The translations under genes and the position numbers were made by a program. A DNA stretch of 6,674 nucleotides from an uncultured Burkholderiales bacterium (GTDB taxonomy: Bacteria > Pseudomonadota > Gammaproteobacteria > Burkholderiales > Burkholderiaceae_C): positions 1 to 6,674 of the forward strand of contig CAIQIL010000425.1 of assembly GCA_903871865.1 (NCBI GenBank), read 5' to 3'. Within the stretch, counting starts at the first letter, position 1. Every line of letters starts with the position of its first letter. Under the pieces are notes generated by a model. The model saw nothing but the letters and a program-made list of their open reading frames with translations. It had not been told where the DNA came from and searched no databases. Below, piece by piece: positions 1 to 6,674 of the stretch.

Positions 1-2433
1 CACTGTGACTTCAGCCTGAGCGAGCTGCGCTACGAATACCCTGAAGAAATCGTGCCCGCAGGCCACACCCCGATCGACCACCTGCGGCAGCTGACCCTGC
101 AGGGGGCGGAGGCGCGCTTTCTCCAGGGCGTGCCGCCCGAGGTTCAGTTGCTGATCGACAAGGAACTGGCGCTCATCGGGGAGCTGGATTACGCCAAATA
201 CTTCCTCACCGTCCATGACATCGTCTGCTTCGCGCGTTCGCGCAACATCCTCTGCCAGGGGCGCGGCAGCGCAGCCAACTCGGCCGTGTGCTATTGCCTG
301 GGCATCACCGAGGTGGACCCGTCGCAAAGCACCCTGCTGTTCGAGCGCTTCATCTCGCGCGAGCGCAAGGAACCGCCCGACATCGACGTGGACTTCGAAC
401 ACGAGCGCCGCGAAGAGGTCATCCAGTACCTCTACGCCAAGTACGGGCGCGACCGCACCGCGCTCACGGCCACCGTCATCAGCTACCGCACCCGCAGCGC
501 CCTGCGTGACGTCGGCAAGGCGCTCGGCTTTTCTGCAGACTGCATCGCGCAGGTCAGCGGCAACCACCAGTGGTGGGACGGCCAGGGCATCCGCCGCGAG
601 CGGCTGATCGAACTCGGCCTGGACCCCGGTGAGCGCCGCATGCGCCTGTGGCAGGAGCTCAGCCTGACGCTGATGGGCTTCCCGCGGCACCTCAGCCAGC
701 ACACCGGCGGCTTCGTCATCGCCAAGGGTGCGCTGTGCCGCATGGTGCCCATCGAGAACGCCGCCATGCCCGAGCGCAGCATCATCCAGTGGGACAAGGA
801 CGACCTCGACGCATTGGGCCTGCTCAAGGTCGATGTGCTGGCCCTGGGCATGCTCACGGCCTTGCGCAAAGCCATGGATTTCATCGGCGCGCGCCGCGGC
901 CATCCCCCTGAGCGGCCCTTCCGCCTGCAGGACATCCCGCGCGACGACACCGCCACCTACGACATGGCCTGCGACGCCGACACCATTGGCGTCTTCCAGA
1001 TCGAAAGCCGCGCGCAGATGAGCATGCTGCCGCGCTTGCGGCCCCGGCGCTTCTACGACCTGGTCGTCGAGGTGGCGCTGGTGCGGCCTGGGCCCATCCA
1101 GGGCGGCATGGTCCACCCCTACCTGCAGCGGCGCGAGCTGCATCGCACCGACCCGGACGCCATCACCTACCCACCGCGGCTGGAAGCGGCGCTCAAGCGC
1201 ACCCTGGGCGTGCCCATCTTCCAGGAGCAGGTGATGCAGATCGTGGTGCTCGCCGCCGGCTTCACGGCAGGCGAGGCCGACGAGCTGCGCCGCTCCATGG
1301 CCGCCTGGCGCCGCAAAGGCGGTGTGCACAAGTTCAAGCGCAAGGTGATCGATGGCATGACGGCCAACGGGTACGACCTCGCATTTGCCGAGCAGATCTT
1401 CCAGCAGATCGAAGGCTTTGGCGAATACGGTTTCCCTGAATCCCACGCGGCCAGCTTCGCCTTGCTCGTCTATGCCAGCGCCTGGGTCAAGCGCCACGAG
1501 CCAGCAGCTTTCCTGGCGGGGCTGCTCAACGCCCAGCCCTTGGGCTTTTACTCGCCCAGCCAGCTCGTGCAAGACGCCCGCCGCCACGGCGTGGTGGTGC
1601 TGCCCCCCGATGTGACGCACAGCGACTGGGATTGCCGCCTGGTGCCGCCCCCCACCGACCCGGCAGACGCGCTCACGCCCATCGCCGGGCGCCTCTCGCC
1701 GCACCGGCCACCGGCAGACAGCCCCCAGCCTGCGGTGCGCCTGGGCTTGCGGCTCGTGGCGGGTTTGGGCCGCGACGCGGTGTTGCGCATCGAAGCCGCG
1801 CTGGCCCAGCAGCCTTTCGCCGATGTCGATGACCTGGCCCGCCGTGCGCACCTGGCGCAAGACGAGCTGCGCGCCCTGGCCGCGGGCGATGCCCTGCGCA
1901 GCCTGGCGGGCCACCGCCGCCAGCAGGTCTGGGAAGCCGCCGCCCGCCACCGCGCCCCTGCCCTGCTGCGCGATGCGCCCACCGACGAGCCTGTGCTCAC
2001 GCTGGCTGCCGCACCGGAGGGCGAGGACATCGTCTTCGACCACGCCTCGCTGGGCCTGACCCTGCGCCGCCACCCACTCGCCTTGCTTCGGCCGCAGCTG
2101 GCCGCCCAACGCCTGCTGAGTGCCATGGCGCTGCACGACTTCCCCAATGGCCGCCTGGCCCGCGCCTGCGGCATCGTCACCGTGCGGCAGCAACCGGGCA
2201 CGGCCTCGGGCGTGGTCTTCGTCACCCTGGAAGACGAAACCGGCACGGTCAACGTCATCGTGTGGGCGGCCCTCAAGGAGCGCCAGCGGCGCGAGCTCGT
2301 GCACGCGCGCCTGCTGGCGGTGTACGGCGTGTGGCAGCGCGAAGGCGAGGTTCGCCACCTCATCGCCCACCATTTGCGCGACCTCAGCCCCCTGCTTGGG
2401 CGTCTCAACACGGCCAGCCGCGACTTCCATTGA
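1..2433 (+). CDS. dnaE2: Error-prone DNA polymerase III alpha subunit DnaE2 (ImuC), 5' end cut by window
   Basis: This is a C-family replicative-type polymerase of the DnaE2/ImuC branch, which in known systems performs translesion synthesis and damage-induced mutagenesis together with ImuA and ImuB, usually under LexA control. The reading frame is open from base 1, so the true start lies upstream; 810 residues are visible of a family length near 1050, and the N-terminal PHP domain is mostly missing. Visible residue 87 begins GRGSAANS. PDIDVDF at residues 126-132 supplies two catalytic aspartates (D129, D131), and the third is expected at D278 in KVDVLALG. The fingers region follows, then a helix-hairpin-helix region from about residue 578 (RLGLRLVAGLG), and a C-terminal OB-fold from about 718 (ACGIVTV, VTLEDETGTVNVIVW). 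A Pro-rich stretch of about 30 codons (1642-1731) precedes the HhH region. The DnaE2 call rather than DnaE1 rests on the short C-terminus ending just after the OB-fold (LNTASRDFH) and on overall sequence character. imuA/imuB would be expected upstream but are outside the window. Confidence 0.96.
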   Translation, partial: HCDFSLSELRYEYPEEIVPAGHTPIDHLRQLTLQGAEARFLQGVPPEVQLLIDKELALIGELDYAKYFLTVHDIVCFARSRNILCQGRGSAANSAVCYCLGITEVDPSQSTLLFERFISRERKEPPDIDVDFEHERREEVIQYLYAKYGRDRTALTATVISYRTRSALRDVGKALGFSADCIAQVSGNHQWWDGQGIRRERLIELGLDPGERRMRLWQELSLTLMGFPRHLSQHTGGFVIAKGALCRMVPIENAAMPERSIIQWDKDDLDALGLLKVDVLALGMLTALRKAMDFIGARRGHPPERPFRLQDIPRDDTATYDMACDADTIGVFQIESRAQMSMLPRLRPRRFYDLVVEVALVRPGPIQGGMVHPYLQRRELHRTDPDAITYPPRLEAALKRTLGVPIFQEQVMQIVVLAAGFTAGEADELRRSMAAWRRKGGVHKFKRKVIDGMTANGYDLAFAEQIFQQIEGFGEYGFPESHAASFALLVYASAWVKRHEPAAFLAGLLNAQPLGFYSPSQLVQDARRHGVVVLPPDVTHSDWDCRLVPPPTDPADALTPIAGRLSPHRPPADSPQPAVRLGLRLVAGLGRDAVLRIEAALAQQPFADVDDLARRAHLAQDELRALAAGDALRSLAGHRRQQVWEAAARHRAPALLRDAPTDEPVLTLAAAPEGEDIVFDHASLGLTLRRHPLALLRPQLAAQRLLSAMALHDFPNGRLARACGIVTVRQQPGTASGVVFVTLEDETGTVNVIVWAALKERQRRELVHARLLAVYGVWQREGEVRHLIAHHLRDLSPLLGRLNTASRDFH

Positions 2434-2524
2434 AAGCGTGCATCGCGGCTGGAAAGCCGGGTTTGCCCGGGGCTGGCCATGGCGTCCACGCAACGCCAGA
2501 CGGCGTCCAGCAACAGGATTCAAT

Positions 2525-2553
2525 TCGACAATGCTCATTGTCAAACCTAGAAT
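2525..2553 (+). promoter_or_regulatory. Sigma70-like promoter for the MAPEG gene
   Basis: TCGACA at 2525-2530 matches the -35 consensus TTGACA at five of six bases, and TAGAAT at 2548-2553 matches the -10 consensus TATAAT at five of six, with the optimal 17-bp spacer. The predicted start of transcription is near 2559-2560, about 45 bases before the chosen ATG at 2605. The local sequence is clearly more AT-rich than the flanking coding DNA. It suggests that the membrane-protein gene is transcribed on its own and not only by read-through from dnaE2. This is a prediction by eye with no expression data. Confidence 0.6.
2527..2542. promoter_or_regulatory. 16-bp palindrome between -35 and -10, candidate repressor operator
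   Basis: GACAATG (2527-2533) and CATTGTC (2536-2542) form a perfect 7-bp inverted repeat around a central CT. Outside it, two more base pairs match after one mismatch (2524-2525 with 2544-2545). The element overlaps the -35 box and fills most of the promoter spacer, a position where a bound dimer would block RNA polymerase. Size and symmetry fit dimeric TetR- or MarR-type regulators, but the regulator cannot be named from the window and no regulator gene is present here. With only a 2-nt loop, an RNA hairpin is an unlikely explanation. Confidence 0.5.
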
Positions 2554-2592
2554 GCCCGGATGCCTGCACGCCCTCCGCGTGCGGCTCACACC

Positions 2593-2598
2593 AAGGAG
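2593..2598 (+). promoter_or_regulatory. Ribosome binding site that fixes the MAPEG start
   Basis: AAGGAG lies six bases before the ATG at 2605. The frame also has an ATG at 2560, but that one has no Shine-Dalgarno sequence and coincides with the predicted transcription start, and the extra 15 residues (Pro/Arg-rich) would precede a hydrophobic N-terminus. The 2605 start is therefore preferred. Confidence 0.85.
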
Positions 2599-2604
2599 AC
2601 CCGC

Positions 2605-3012
2605 ATGAGCATCGCCAACACCTGCGTCCTGATCGCCGCCGTCATGCCCATCGTGACCATGGGCCTGGCCAAGGGCGCCACCGCAGGCAAACGCCGCAGC
2701 GACGGTGGCTACGACAACAACAACCCGCGTGACTGGGCCGCCCGCCAGGAAGGCTGGAAGGGTCGCGCTGCCGCAGCCCACAGCAACGGCTTCGAGATCC
2801 TGCCGATCTTCGTCTTCGCCGTGCTGGCCGCCCAAAGCGCCGGCCTGGCACAAGGCCGCACCGACCAACTGGCCATGGCGTTCATCGCCTCCCGCCTGGT
2901 CTACACCGGCCTGTACCTGGCCAACATCGCCGCTTTGCGCAGCGTGGTCTGGGCCGTGGGCCTGGGTTGCGCCATCGCCATGTTCTCGCCGACGCTGAAC
3001 CTGCCTTTCTGA
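2605..3012 (+). CDS. MAPEG family integral membrane protein
   Basis: A 135-residue inner-membrane protein assigned to the MAPEG superfamily (membrane-associated proteins in eicosanoid and glutathione metabolism; Pfam MAPEG). Four hydrophobic helices are visible: residues about 3-22, 62-82, 88-109 and 111-131. The loop after helix 1 carries the family-like NNNPRDW motif (38-44), followed by a polar stretch with HSNGFE (59-64). Helix 3 contains SRLVYTGLYLAN (96-107), typical of bacterial MAPEG proteins. Eukaryotic relatives are glutathione transferases or peroxidases and leukotriene or prostaglandin synthases; most bacterial members have no established substrate, so no reaction is assigned. It follows dnaE2 on the same strand after about 170 bp but has its own promoter, and it converges with lpdA. 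The palindrome in its promoter suggests regulated expression. Length is normal for the family, and no truncation is seen. Confidence 0.88.
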   Translation: MSIANTCVLIAAVMPIVTMGLAKGATAGKRRSDGGYDNNNPRDWAARQEGWKGRAAAAHSNGFEILPIFVFAVLAAQSAGLAQGRTDQLAMAFIASRLVYTGLYLANIAALRSVVWAVGLGCAIAMFSPTLNLPF

Positions 3013-3033
3013 CGCCAGCGACAGCCAGACAGC

Positions 3034-3078
3034 ACAACGCCCGAGCCGCGGTGTCACCACCGCAGCGTCGGGCGTTGT
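3034..3078. terminator. Two-tier hairpin between convergent genes, likely bidirectional terminator
   Basis: ACAACGCCCGA (3034-3044) pairs perfectly over 11 bp with TCGGGCGTTGT (3068-3078). Inside it, after a small internal loop, GCGGTG (3048-3053) pairs with CACCGC (3058-3063) around the tetraloop TCAC. The element starts 21 bases after the MAPEG stop and ends 12 bases before the last base of lpdA on the opposite strand, the usual place for a shared terminator. No run of T follows on either strand, so it is not a classical intrinsic terminator; it could instead protect the 3' ends of the transcripts. The stem itself is certain, its function is inferred. Confidence 0.6.
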
Positions 3079-3090
3079 CGTGCGTGAGCC

Positions 3091-4929
3091 TCAGCGCTTG
3101 CGCACGGGCGGCAGGTCGGTGCAACTGCCGTGGGCAGCTTCGGCGGCCAGGCCCACGCTCTCACCCAGTGTTGGGTGCGGGTGGATGGACTTGCCGATGT
3201 CGATCTCGTCTGCGCCCATCTCGATGGCCAGCACGACTTCGCCGATCAGGTCACCCGCGTGCGTCCCCACGATGCCACCGCCGACGATGCGGCCGGTGTC
3301 AGCGTCGAACAGCAGCTTGGTGAAGCCTTCCGAGCGGCCGTGGGCCAGCGCACGGCCCGAGGCCGCCCAGGGGAACAAGCCCTTGGTGATGGCCTTGCCC
3401 TGCGCCTTGGCCTGCTCTTCGGTCAGGCCCACCCAGGCGATTTCCGGGTCGGTGTAAGCCACGCTGGGAATGACCTGCGCGTCGAACGAGGCAGACGCCA
3501 GTTTGGCATCGCCCAGCAGCTCGCCGGCCACCACTTCCGCGGCCACATGTCCCTCGTGCACGGCCTTGTGCGCCAGCATGGGCTGGCCGACCAGGTCACC
3601 AATGGCGAACAGGCTGGGCACGTTGGTGCGCATCTGGCGGTCCACCGGCACGAAGCCGCGCTCGTTGACGTTCAGGCCGACCTTGTCGCCGCCGAACTTG
3701 CGGCCGTTGGGGCTGCGGCCCACGGCCTGCAAGACCAGGTCATAGACGCCCGGCTCTGGCGCAGGCTGGCCTTCCTTCGCCGACGCGAAGGACACTTTGA
3801 TGCCCTCGGGCGTGGCTTCGGCCGCCACGGTCTTGGTGCCCAGCATGACGCGGTCGAAGCGCGGCGCGTTGAGCTTGTCCCAGACCTTGACGAGGTCGCG
3901 GTCGGCGCCAGGCATGAGCGTGTCGCTCATCTCGACGACGTCGATGCGCGCGCCCAGCGTCGAGTACACCGTGCCCATCTCCAGGCCGATGATGCCGCCG
4001 CCGATCACCAGCATCTTCCGGGGCACATGCGGCAGTTGCAGCGCGCCGGTGGAGTCCACCACGCGCGGGTCGTCGGGCAGGAAAGGCAGGTGCACCGCTT
4101 GCGAACCCGCGGCCAGGATGGCGCGCTTGAACTTCAAGGTGCGGGTTTCGCCAGACTTGTCCTGCGCGGTGCCGGTGGTCAGTTCGACCTGCAGCGTGTG
4201 CGCATCGACCAGGCTGCCGTAGCCACGCACCACCTCGACCTTGCGGGCCTTGGCCATGCCGGCCAAGCCTTGGGTGAGCCTGCCGGTCACGCCCGAGTTG
4301 TGGGCGCGCAGCTTGTCCAGGTCCAGCGATGGGGCGCCAAAGTTCACGCCGAGTGCGTCGAAGTGCTTGACCTCGTCCATGACGGCGGCCACGTGCAGCA
4401 ACGCCTTCGAGGGGATGCAGCCCACGTTCAGGCACACGCCACCCAGCTCGGCATAGCGCTCCACCAGGATGACCTTGAGCCCCAGGTCGGCAGCGCGGAA
4501 GGCCGCGCTGTAGCCACCGGGGCCACCGCCGAGCACGAGGACATCGCAGTCGGTGTCGGGGGGGATGGGGCCAGCGGCGACAGCAGCCATGGGTGCCGCT
4601 GCCACCGGGGCAGGCGATGCCGCAGCGGCCGGAGCCGGCGCGGAAGGCGCAGAGGCGGTCGCCGCAGGTGCAGCCACCGCAGCGCCCTCGCCTGCCACGT
4701 CCAGCGTCAGGATCAGGTGCCCCTGCCCCACGCGGTCGCCCAGCTTGACCAGGATGTCCTTGACCACACCGGCTTGCGGCGTGGGCACTTCCATCGAGGC
4801 CTTGTCGGACTCCAGCGTGATCAGGCTTTGCTCGGCCGTCACCGACTGTCCGGGCTTGACCAGGATCTCGATGATGGCCGCGTCGGCGATGTCGCCCAGG
4901 TCGGGCACGGGGATGTTCACGGTTGTCAT
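3091..4929 (-). CDS. lpdA: Dihydrolipoyl dehydrogenase (E3) with N-terminal lipoyl domain
   Basis: E3 of the pyruvate dehydrogenase complex: a cytosolic flavoenzyme that reoxidises dihydrolipoyl groups and passes electrons through FAD to NAD+. The 612-residue product is about 135 residues longer than classical E3 (about 475) because it begins with a lipoyl domain (about 1-77, lipoyl-lysine K43 in ESDKASMEV) and an Ala/Pro-rich swinging linker (about 82-122). The E3 core follows: FAD-binding [10 protein letters not shown] from 134, redox-active disulfide C166/C171 in [16 protein letters not shown]-binding [15 protein letters not shown]-contacting [16 protein letters not shown], and the catalytic dyad H585/E590 in HPHPTLGE. 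All key residues are present. E3 proteins with this extra domain are known from Ralstonia PdhL and Neisseria P64k. The start is the ATG directly after a ribosome binding site, 9 bases past the aceF stop, and gives a complete lipoyl domain. It is the last gene of the visible aceE-aceF-lpdA operon. Confidence 0.97.
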   Translation of the reverse strand: MTTVNIPVPDLGDIADAAIIEILVKPGQSVTAEQSLITLESDKASMEVPTPQAGVVKDILVKLGDRVGQGHLILTLDVAGEGAAVAAPAATASAPSAPAPAAAASPAPVAAAPMAAVAAGPIPPDTDCDVLVLGGGPGGYSAAFRAADLGLKVILVERYAELGGVCLNVGCIPSKALLHVAAVMDEVKHFDALGVNFGAPSLDLDKLRAHNSGVTGRLTQGLAGMAKARKVEVVRGYGSLVDAHTLQVELTTGTAQDKSGETRTLKFKRAILAAGSQAVHLPFLPDDPRVVDSTGALQLPHVPRKMLVIGGGIIGLEMGTVYSTLGARIDVVEMSDTLMPGADRDLVKVWDKLNAPRFDRVMLGTKTVAAEATPEGIKVSFASAKEGQPAPEPGVYDLVLQAVGRSPNGRKFGGDKVGLNVNERGFVPVDRQMRTNVPSLFAIGDLVGQPMLAHKAVHEGHVAAEVVAGELLGDAKLASASFDAQVIPSVAYTDPEIAWVGLTEEQAKAQGKAITKGLFPWAASGRALAHGRSEGFTKLLFDADTGRIVGGGIVGTHAGDLIGEVVLAIEMGADEIDIGKSIHPHPTLGESVGLAAEAAHGSCTDLPPVRKR

Positions 4930-4934
4930 GTCAG

Positions 4935-4940
4935 CCCCTT
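4935..4940 (-). promoter_or_regulatory. Ribosome binding site of lpdA overlapping the aceF stop
   Basis: On the minus strand AAGGGG lies five bases before the lpdA ATG, and its first two bases are the last two of the aceF TAA stop codon. This arrangement favours translational coupling, so that E2 and E3 are made in related amounts; the coupling is inferred. Confidence 0.75.
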
Positions 4941-6300
4941 ACACCAGCGCACGGCGGAAATCGGCCAGCAGGCTGGCGAGGTACGCGTTGAACTTGGCCG
5001 CAGACGCCCCGTCGATGACGCGGTGGTCGTAGCTCAGGCTCAGCGGCACCATCAGGCGAGGCTGGAAGGCCTTGCCATCCCACACAGGCTTCATGGCCGA
5101 GCGGCACACGCCCAGGATGGCCACTTCCGGCGCGTTGATGATGGGCGTGAAGGTCGTGCCTCCGAAGCCACCCAGCGAGCTTATCGAGAAGCACCCACCC
5201 TGCATGTCGGCCGGCGAGAGTTTGCCGTCGCGGGCCTTGGCGGCCAGCGCAGCGGTTTCCAGCGCCAGCTGCGACAGGCTCTTTTGGTCCACGTCGCGGA
5301 TGACGGGCACCACCAGGCCATTGGGCGTGTCGGCCGCGAAGCCGATGTGCACGTAGTTCTTCAGCACCAGGTCATCGCCGTCCAGCGAGGCGTTGAACTG
5401 AGGGAACTTGCGCAGTGCCACGGCACAGGCCTTCAGCAGGAAGGCCAGCAGCGTGAACTTGGTGCCGGCCTTGGCGTGCTCGCCATTGAGCTGCACGCGG
5501 AAGGCCTCCAGCTCGGTGATGTCAGCCTCCTCGTTGTTGGTGACGTGCGGGATGCGCACCCAGTTGCGGTGCAGGTTCGCTCCCGAGATCTTCTTGATGC
5601 GCGACAGCGGCTGGCGCTCCACCGGGCCGAACTTGGTGAAGTCCACCGAGGGCCAGGGCAGCAGGGTCATGCCACCCAAATCAGCGCTGCCAGCGCCAGA
5701 AGACGCAGCGGCCGGCGAAGCTGCCTTGGCGATCATGCCCTTGACGAAGTTCTGCACATCGCCCTGGGTGATGCGGCCCTTGGGGCCGGTGCCGGGCACC
5801 TTGGCCACGTCCACGCCCAGCTCGCGCGCGAAACGGCGCACCGAGGGCGAGGCATGGGCCAGCGTACCGGTGACAGCGGTCTCGGCCGGCGGCAGGGCCG
5901 CGGTCGGGCTGGTGCGAGGCTGGTCGGCCACCGTGGCGGCCACAGCTGCGGCAGCCGGTGCCACAGCGGGCGCGGCGGCAGCAGGCGCAGGGCTCGCCGA
6001 TGATGCGTCAGGTGTAGCAGGTGCAGCCGGCGCGGCGGCCGGGGATGCCGTCGTGGCACCCTCGGCCGTCTCCAGCACGCCCACGATCGAGCCCTGGCTC
6101 ACCTTGTCGCCCAGCTTCAGGCGCAGCTCTTTCAGCACACCGCCCACCGAGGCGGGCACCTCCATCGAGGCCTTGTCCGACTCGATGGTGATGAGGCTTT
6201 GTTCGGGGCGGATGGTGTCGCCCGGCTTGACGAGCAGTTCGATGACCGCAGCGTCGCTCACGTCCCCGATGTCCGGGACGGTCAGTTCAATCAATGCCAT
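4939..6300 (-). CDS. aceF: Pyruvate dehydrogenase E2, dihydrolipoamide acetyltransferase
   Basis: Core subunit of the cytosolic pyruvate dehydrogenase complex; it carries the acetyl group on a lipoyl arm and transfers it to CoA. The 453 residues show one lipoyl domain (about 1-77, lipoyl-lysine K43 in ESDKASMEV), a long Ala/Pro-rich linker (about 79-145), a peripheral subunit-binding domain (about 149-186, ASPSVRRFARELGVD, GTGPKGRIT) that holds E1 or E3, a second short linker, and the acetyltransferase domain from about 225 to the end. The catalytic motif DHRVIDG starts at residue 425, with H426 and D430. E. coli AceF has three lipoyl domains and is much longer; single-domain E2 proteins are common elsewhere. 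The position between aceE and a lipoyl-bearing lpdA supports pyruvate rather than 2-oxoglutarate as substrate. The ATG start follows a ribosome binding site and gives an N-terminus aligned with that of the E3 lipoyl domain. Confidence 0.97.
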   Translation of the reverse strand: MALIELTVPDIGDVSDAAVIELLVKPGDTIRPEQSLITIESDKASMEVPASVGGVLKELRLKLGDKVSQGSIVGVLETAEGATTASPAAAPAAPATPDASSASPAPAAAAPAVAPAAAAVAATVADQPRTSPTAALPPAETAVTGTLAHASPSVRRFARELGVDVAKVPGTGPKGRITQGDVQNFVKGMIAKAASPAAASSGAGSADLGGMTLLPWPSVDFTKFGPVERQPLSRIKKISGANLHRNWVRIPHVTNNEEADITELEAFRVQLNGEHAKAGTKFTLLAFLLKACAVALRKFPQFNASLDGDDLVLKNYVHIGFAADTPNGLVVPVIRDVDQKSLSQLALETAALAAKARDGKLSPADMQGGCFSISSLGGFGGTTFTPIINAPEVAILGVCRSAMKPVWDGKAFQPRLMVPLSLSYDHRVIDGASAAKFNAYLASLLADFRRALV

Positions 6301-6307
6301 GGCCAGG

Positions 6308-6312
6308 TCCTC
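6308..6312 (-). promoter_or_regulatory. Ribosome binding site of aceF overlapping the aceE stop
   Basis: On the minus strand GAGGA lies seven bases before the aceF ATG and shares its first two bases with the aceE TGA stop codon. The layout is the same as at the aceF-lpdA junction and suggests coupled translation along the operon. Confidence 0.75.
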
Positions 6313-6674
6313 AGGCGTACAGGGGGTTGATCTTGTCGGCGTCGATGCCGTACTTCTTGATCGCTTCGGCGACCTTGGACACAGGCACCACGCCCTCGTC
6401 TGCCAGCGACTTCAAGGCCGCCACCACGATGTAGTGGCGGTTGATCTCGAAGTGCTCGCGCAGACGGAAGCGGAAGTCGCTGCGGCCAAAGCCGTCGGTG
6501 CCCAGCACCTTGAAGCTCCTGCCCCTGGGGATGTACGCCCGGATCTGCTCGGGCAAGGCTTTGACATAGTCGGTGGACGCCACGACCGGGCCGCTGGTGC
6601 GGTCCAGCTGTTGGGTGACGAAAGACACGCGCGGTGCGTCGGTCGGGTGCAGCAGGTTCCAGCGCTCGACGTCC
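6311..6674 (-). CDS. aceE: Pyruvate dehydrogenase E1, C-terminal end (cut by window)
   Basis: C-terminal 120 residues of the homodimeric, thiamine-diphosphate-dependent E1 of the pyruvate dehydrogenase complex, which decarboxylates pyruvate and acetylates the lipoyl group of E2. The frame stays open to the window edge beyond a possible internal GTG at 6628; the upstream codons read DVERWNLLHPTDAPR, which fits the AceE family, so 6628 is not a start. Recognisable family segments are VASTDYVKALPEQIRAY, VLGTDGFGRSD, REHFEINRHYIVVAAL and the end IDADKINPLYA, all in the transketolase-like C-terminal domain. The thiamine diphosphate site lies upstream, outside the window; whole AceE proteins are near 890 residues. 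It is the first visible gene of the operon and ends 10 bases before aceF. The operon promoter is not in the window. Confidence 0.95.
   Translation of the reverse strand, partial: DVERWNLLHPTDAPRVSFVTQQLDRTSGPVVASTDYVKALPEQIRAYIPRGRSFKVLGTDGFGRSDFRFRLREHFEINRHYIVVAALKSLADEGVVPVSKVAEAIKKYGIDADKINPLYA

Noticed and set aside
2457..2470. Short hairpin (CCGGG, loop TTTG, CCCGG) after dnaE2 as a terminator
   Set aside because: The stem is only 5 bp and no T-tract follows. In DNA this rich in G and C such stems arise often by chance, so it is not listed as a feature.
1548..2513. A 321-codon minus-strand open frame over the end of dnaE2
   Set aside because: It lies opposite clear DnaE2 coding sequence including the HhH and OB-fold regions, and its product is an Arg/Ser/Ala-rich shadow with no recognisable family.
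2560..2604. Upstream ATG that would add 15 residues to the MAPEG protein
   Set aside because: There is no ribosome binding site before it, it coincides with the predicted transcription start, and AAGGAG is well placed for the ATG at 2605.
4580..4690. Repetitive GC-rich stretch in lpdA (with a similar one in aceF near 5880-6060) as a DNA repeat or recombination element
   Set aside because: Both encode Ala/Pro-rich linkers between lipoyl and downstream domains, which fully explains the low complexity.
3130..6003. A 957-codon plus-strand open frame antisense to lpdA and most of aceF
   Set aside because: lpdA and aceF are in the same register (their gap is 9 bp) and this frame is in exact codon-on-codon antisense register with both. 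It can only be stopped where the sense genes use TTA, CTA or TCA, which are rare in such GC-rich DNA; it ends at a TCA serine codon of aceF (S100). Its product is rich in His, Arg, Gly and Gln, with low-complexity Arg runs opposite the Ala-rich linkers and no recognisable domain.

Overview
The window is GC-rich and densely coding, and looks like a beta-proteobacterial chromosome, most probably Burkholderiales and perhaps Comamonadaceae. The reasons are the protein character of the genes, a DnaE2-type polymerase, and a pyruvate dehydrogenase (PDH) cluster in which the E3 subunit carries its own N-terminal lipoyl domain. The family-level placement is inference. No mobile element, CRISPR array, tRNA or rRNA is visible, and all ends of reading frames look intact apart from the two cut by the window edges.

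Plus strand, left part: the C-terminal three quarters of an error-prone DNA polymerase III alpha subunit (dnaE2/imuC) runs from the left edge to 2433. A gap of about 170 bp follows. It contains a good sigma70-like promoter with a 16-bp palindrome between the -35 and -10 boxes, then a Shine-Dalgarno sequence. This unit drives a small four-helix membrane protein of the MAPEG family (2605-3012). A long two-tier hairpin (3034-3078) sits between this gene and the convergent PDH genes and probably ends transcription.

Minus strand, right part: a tightly packed operon reads aceE (only its C-terminal end is present) -> aceF -> lpdA, with gaps of 10 and 9 bp and ribosome binding sites that overlap the preceding stop codons. 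The products are E1, E2 and E3 of the pyruvate dehydrogenase complex. E1 decarboxylates pyruvate and acetylates the lipoyl group on E2, E2 transfers the acetyl group to CoA, and E3 reoxidises the dihydrolipoyl group with NAD+. E2 has one lipoyl domain here and E3 has a second, closely related one.

Most of the window is ordinary housekeeping and DNA-damage-response content. I see no convincing new system. The points most worth a second look are the palindrome inside the MAPEG promoter and the paired lipoyl domains of aceF and lpdA. A 957-codon open frame lies antisense to lpdA and aceF, but it is explained by codon register and is rejected.
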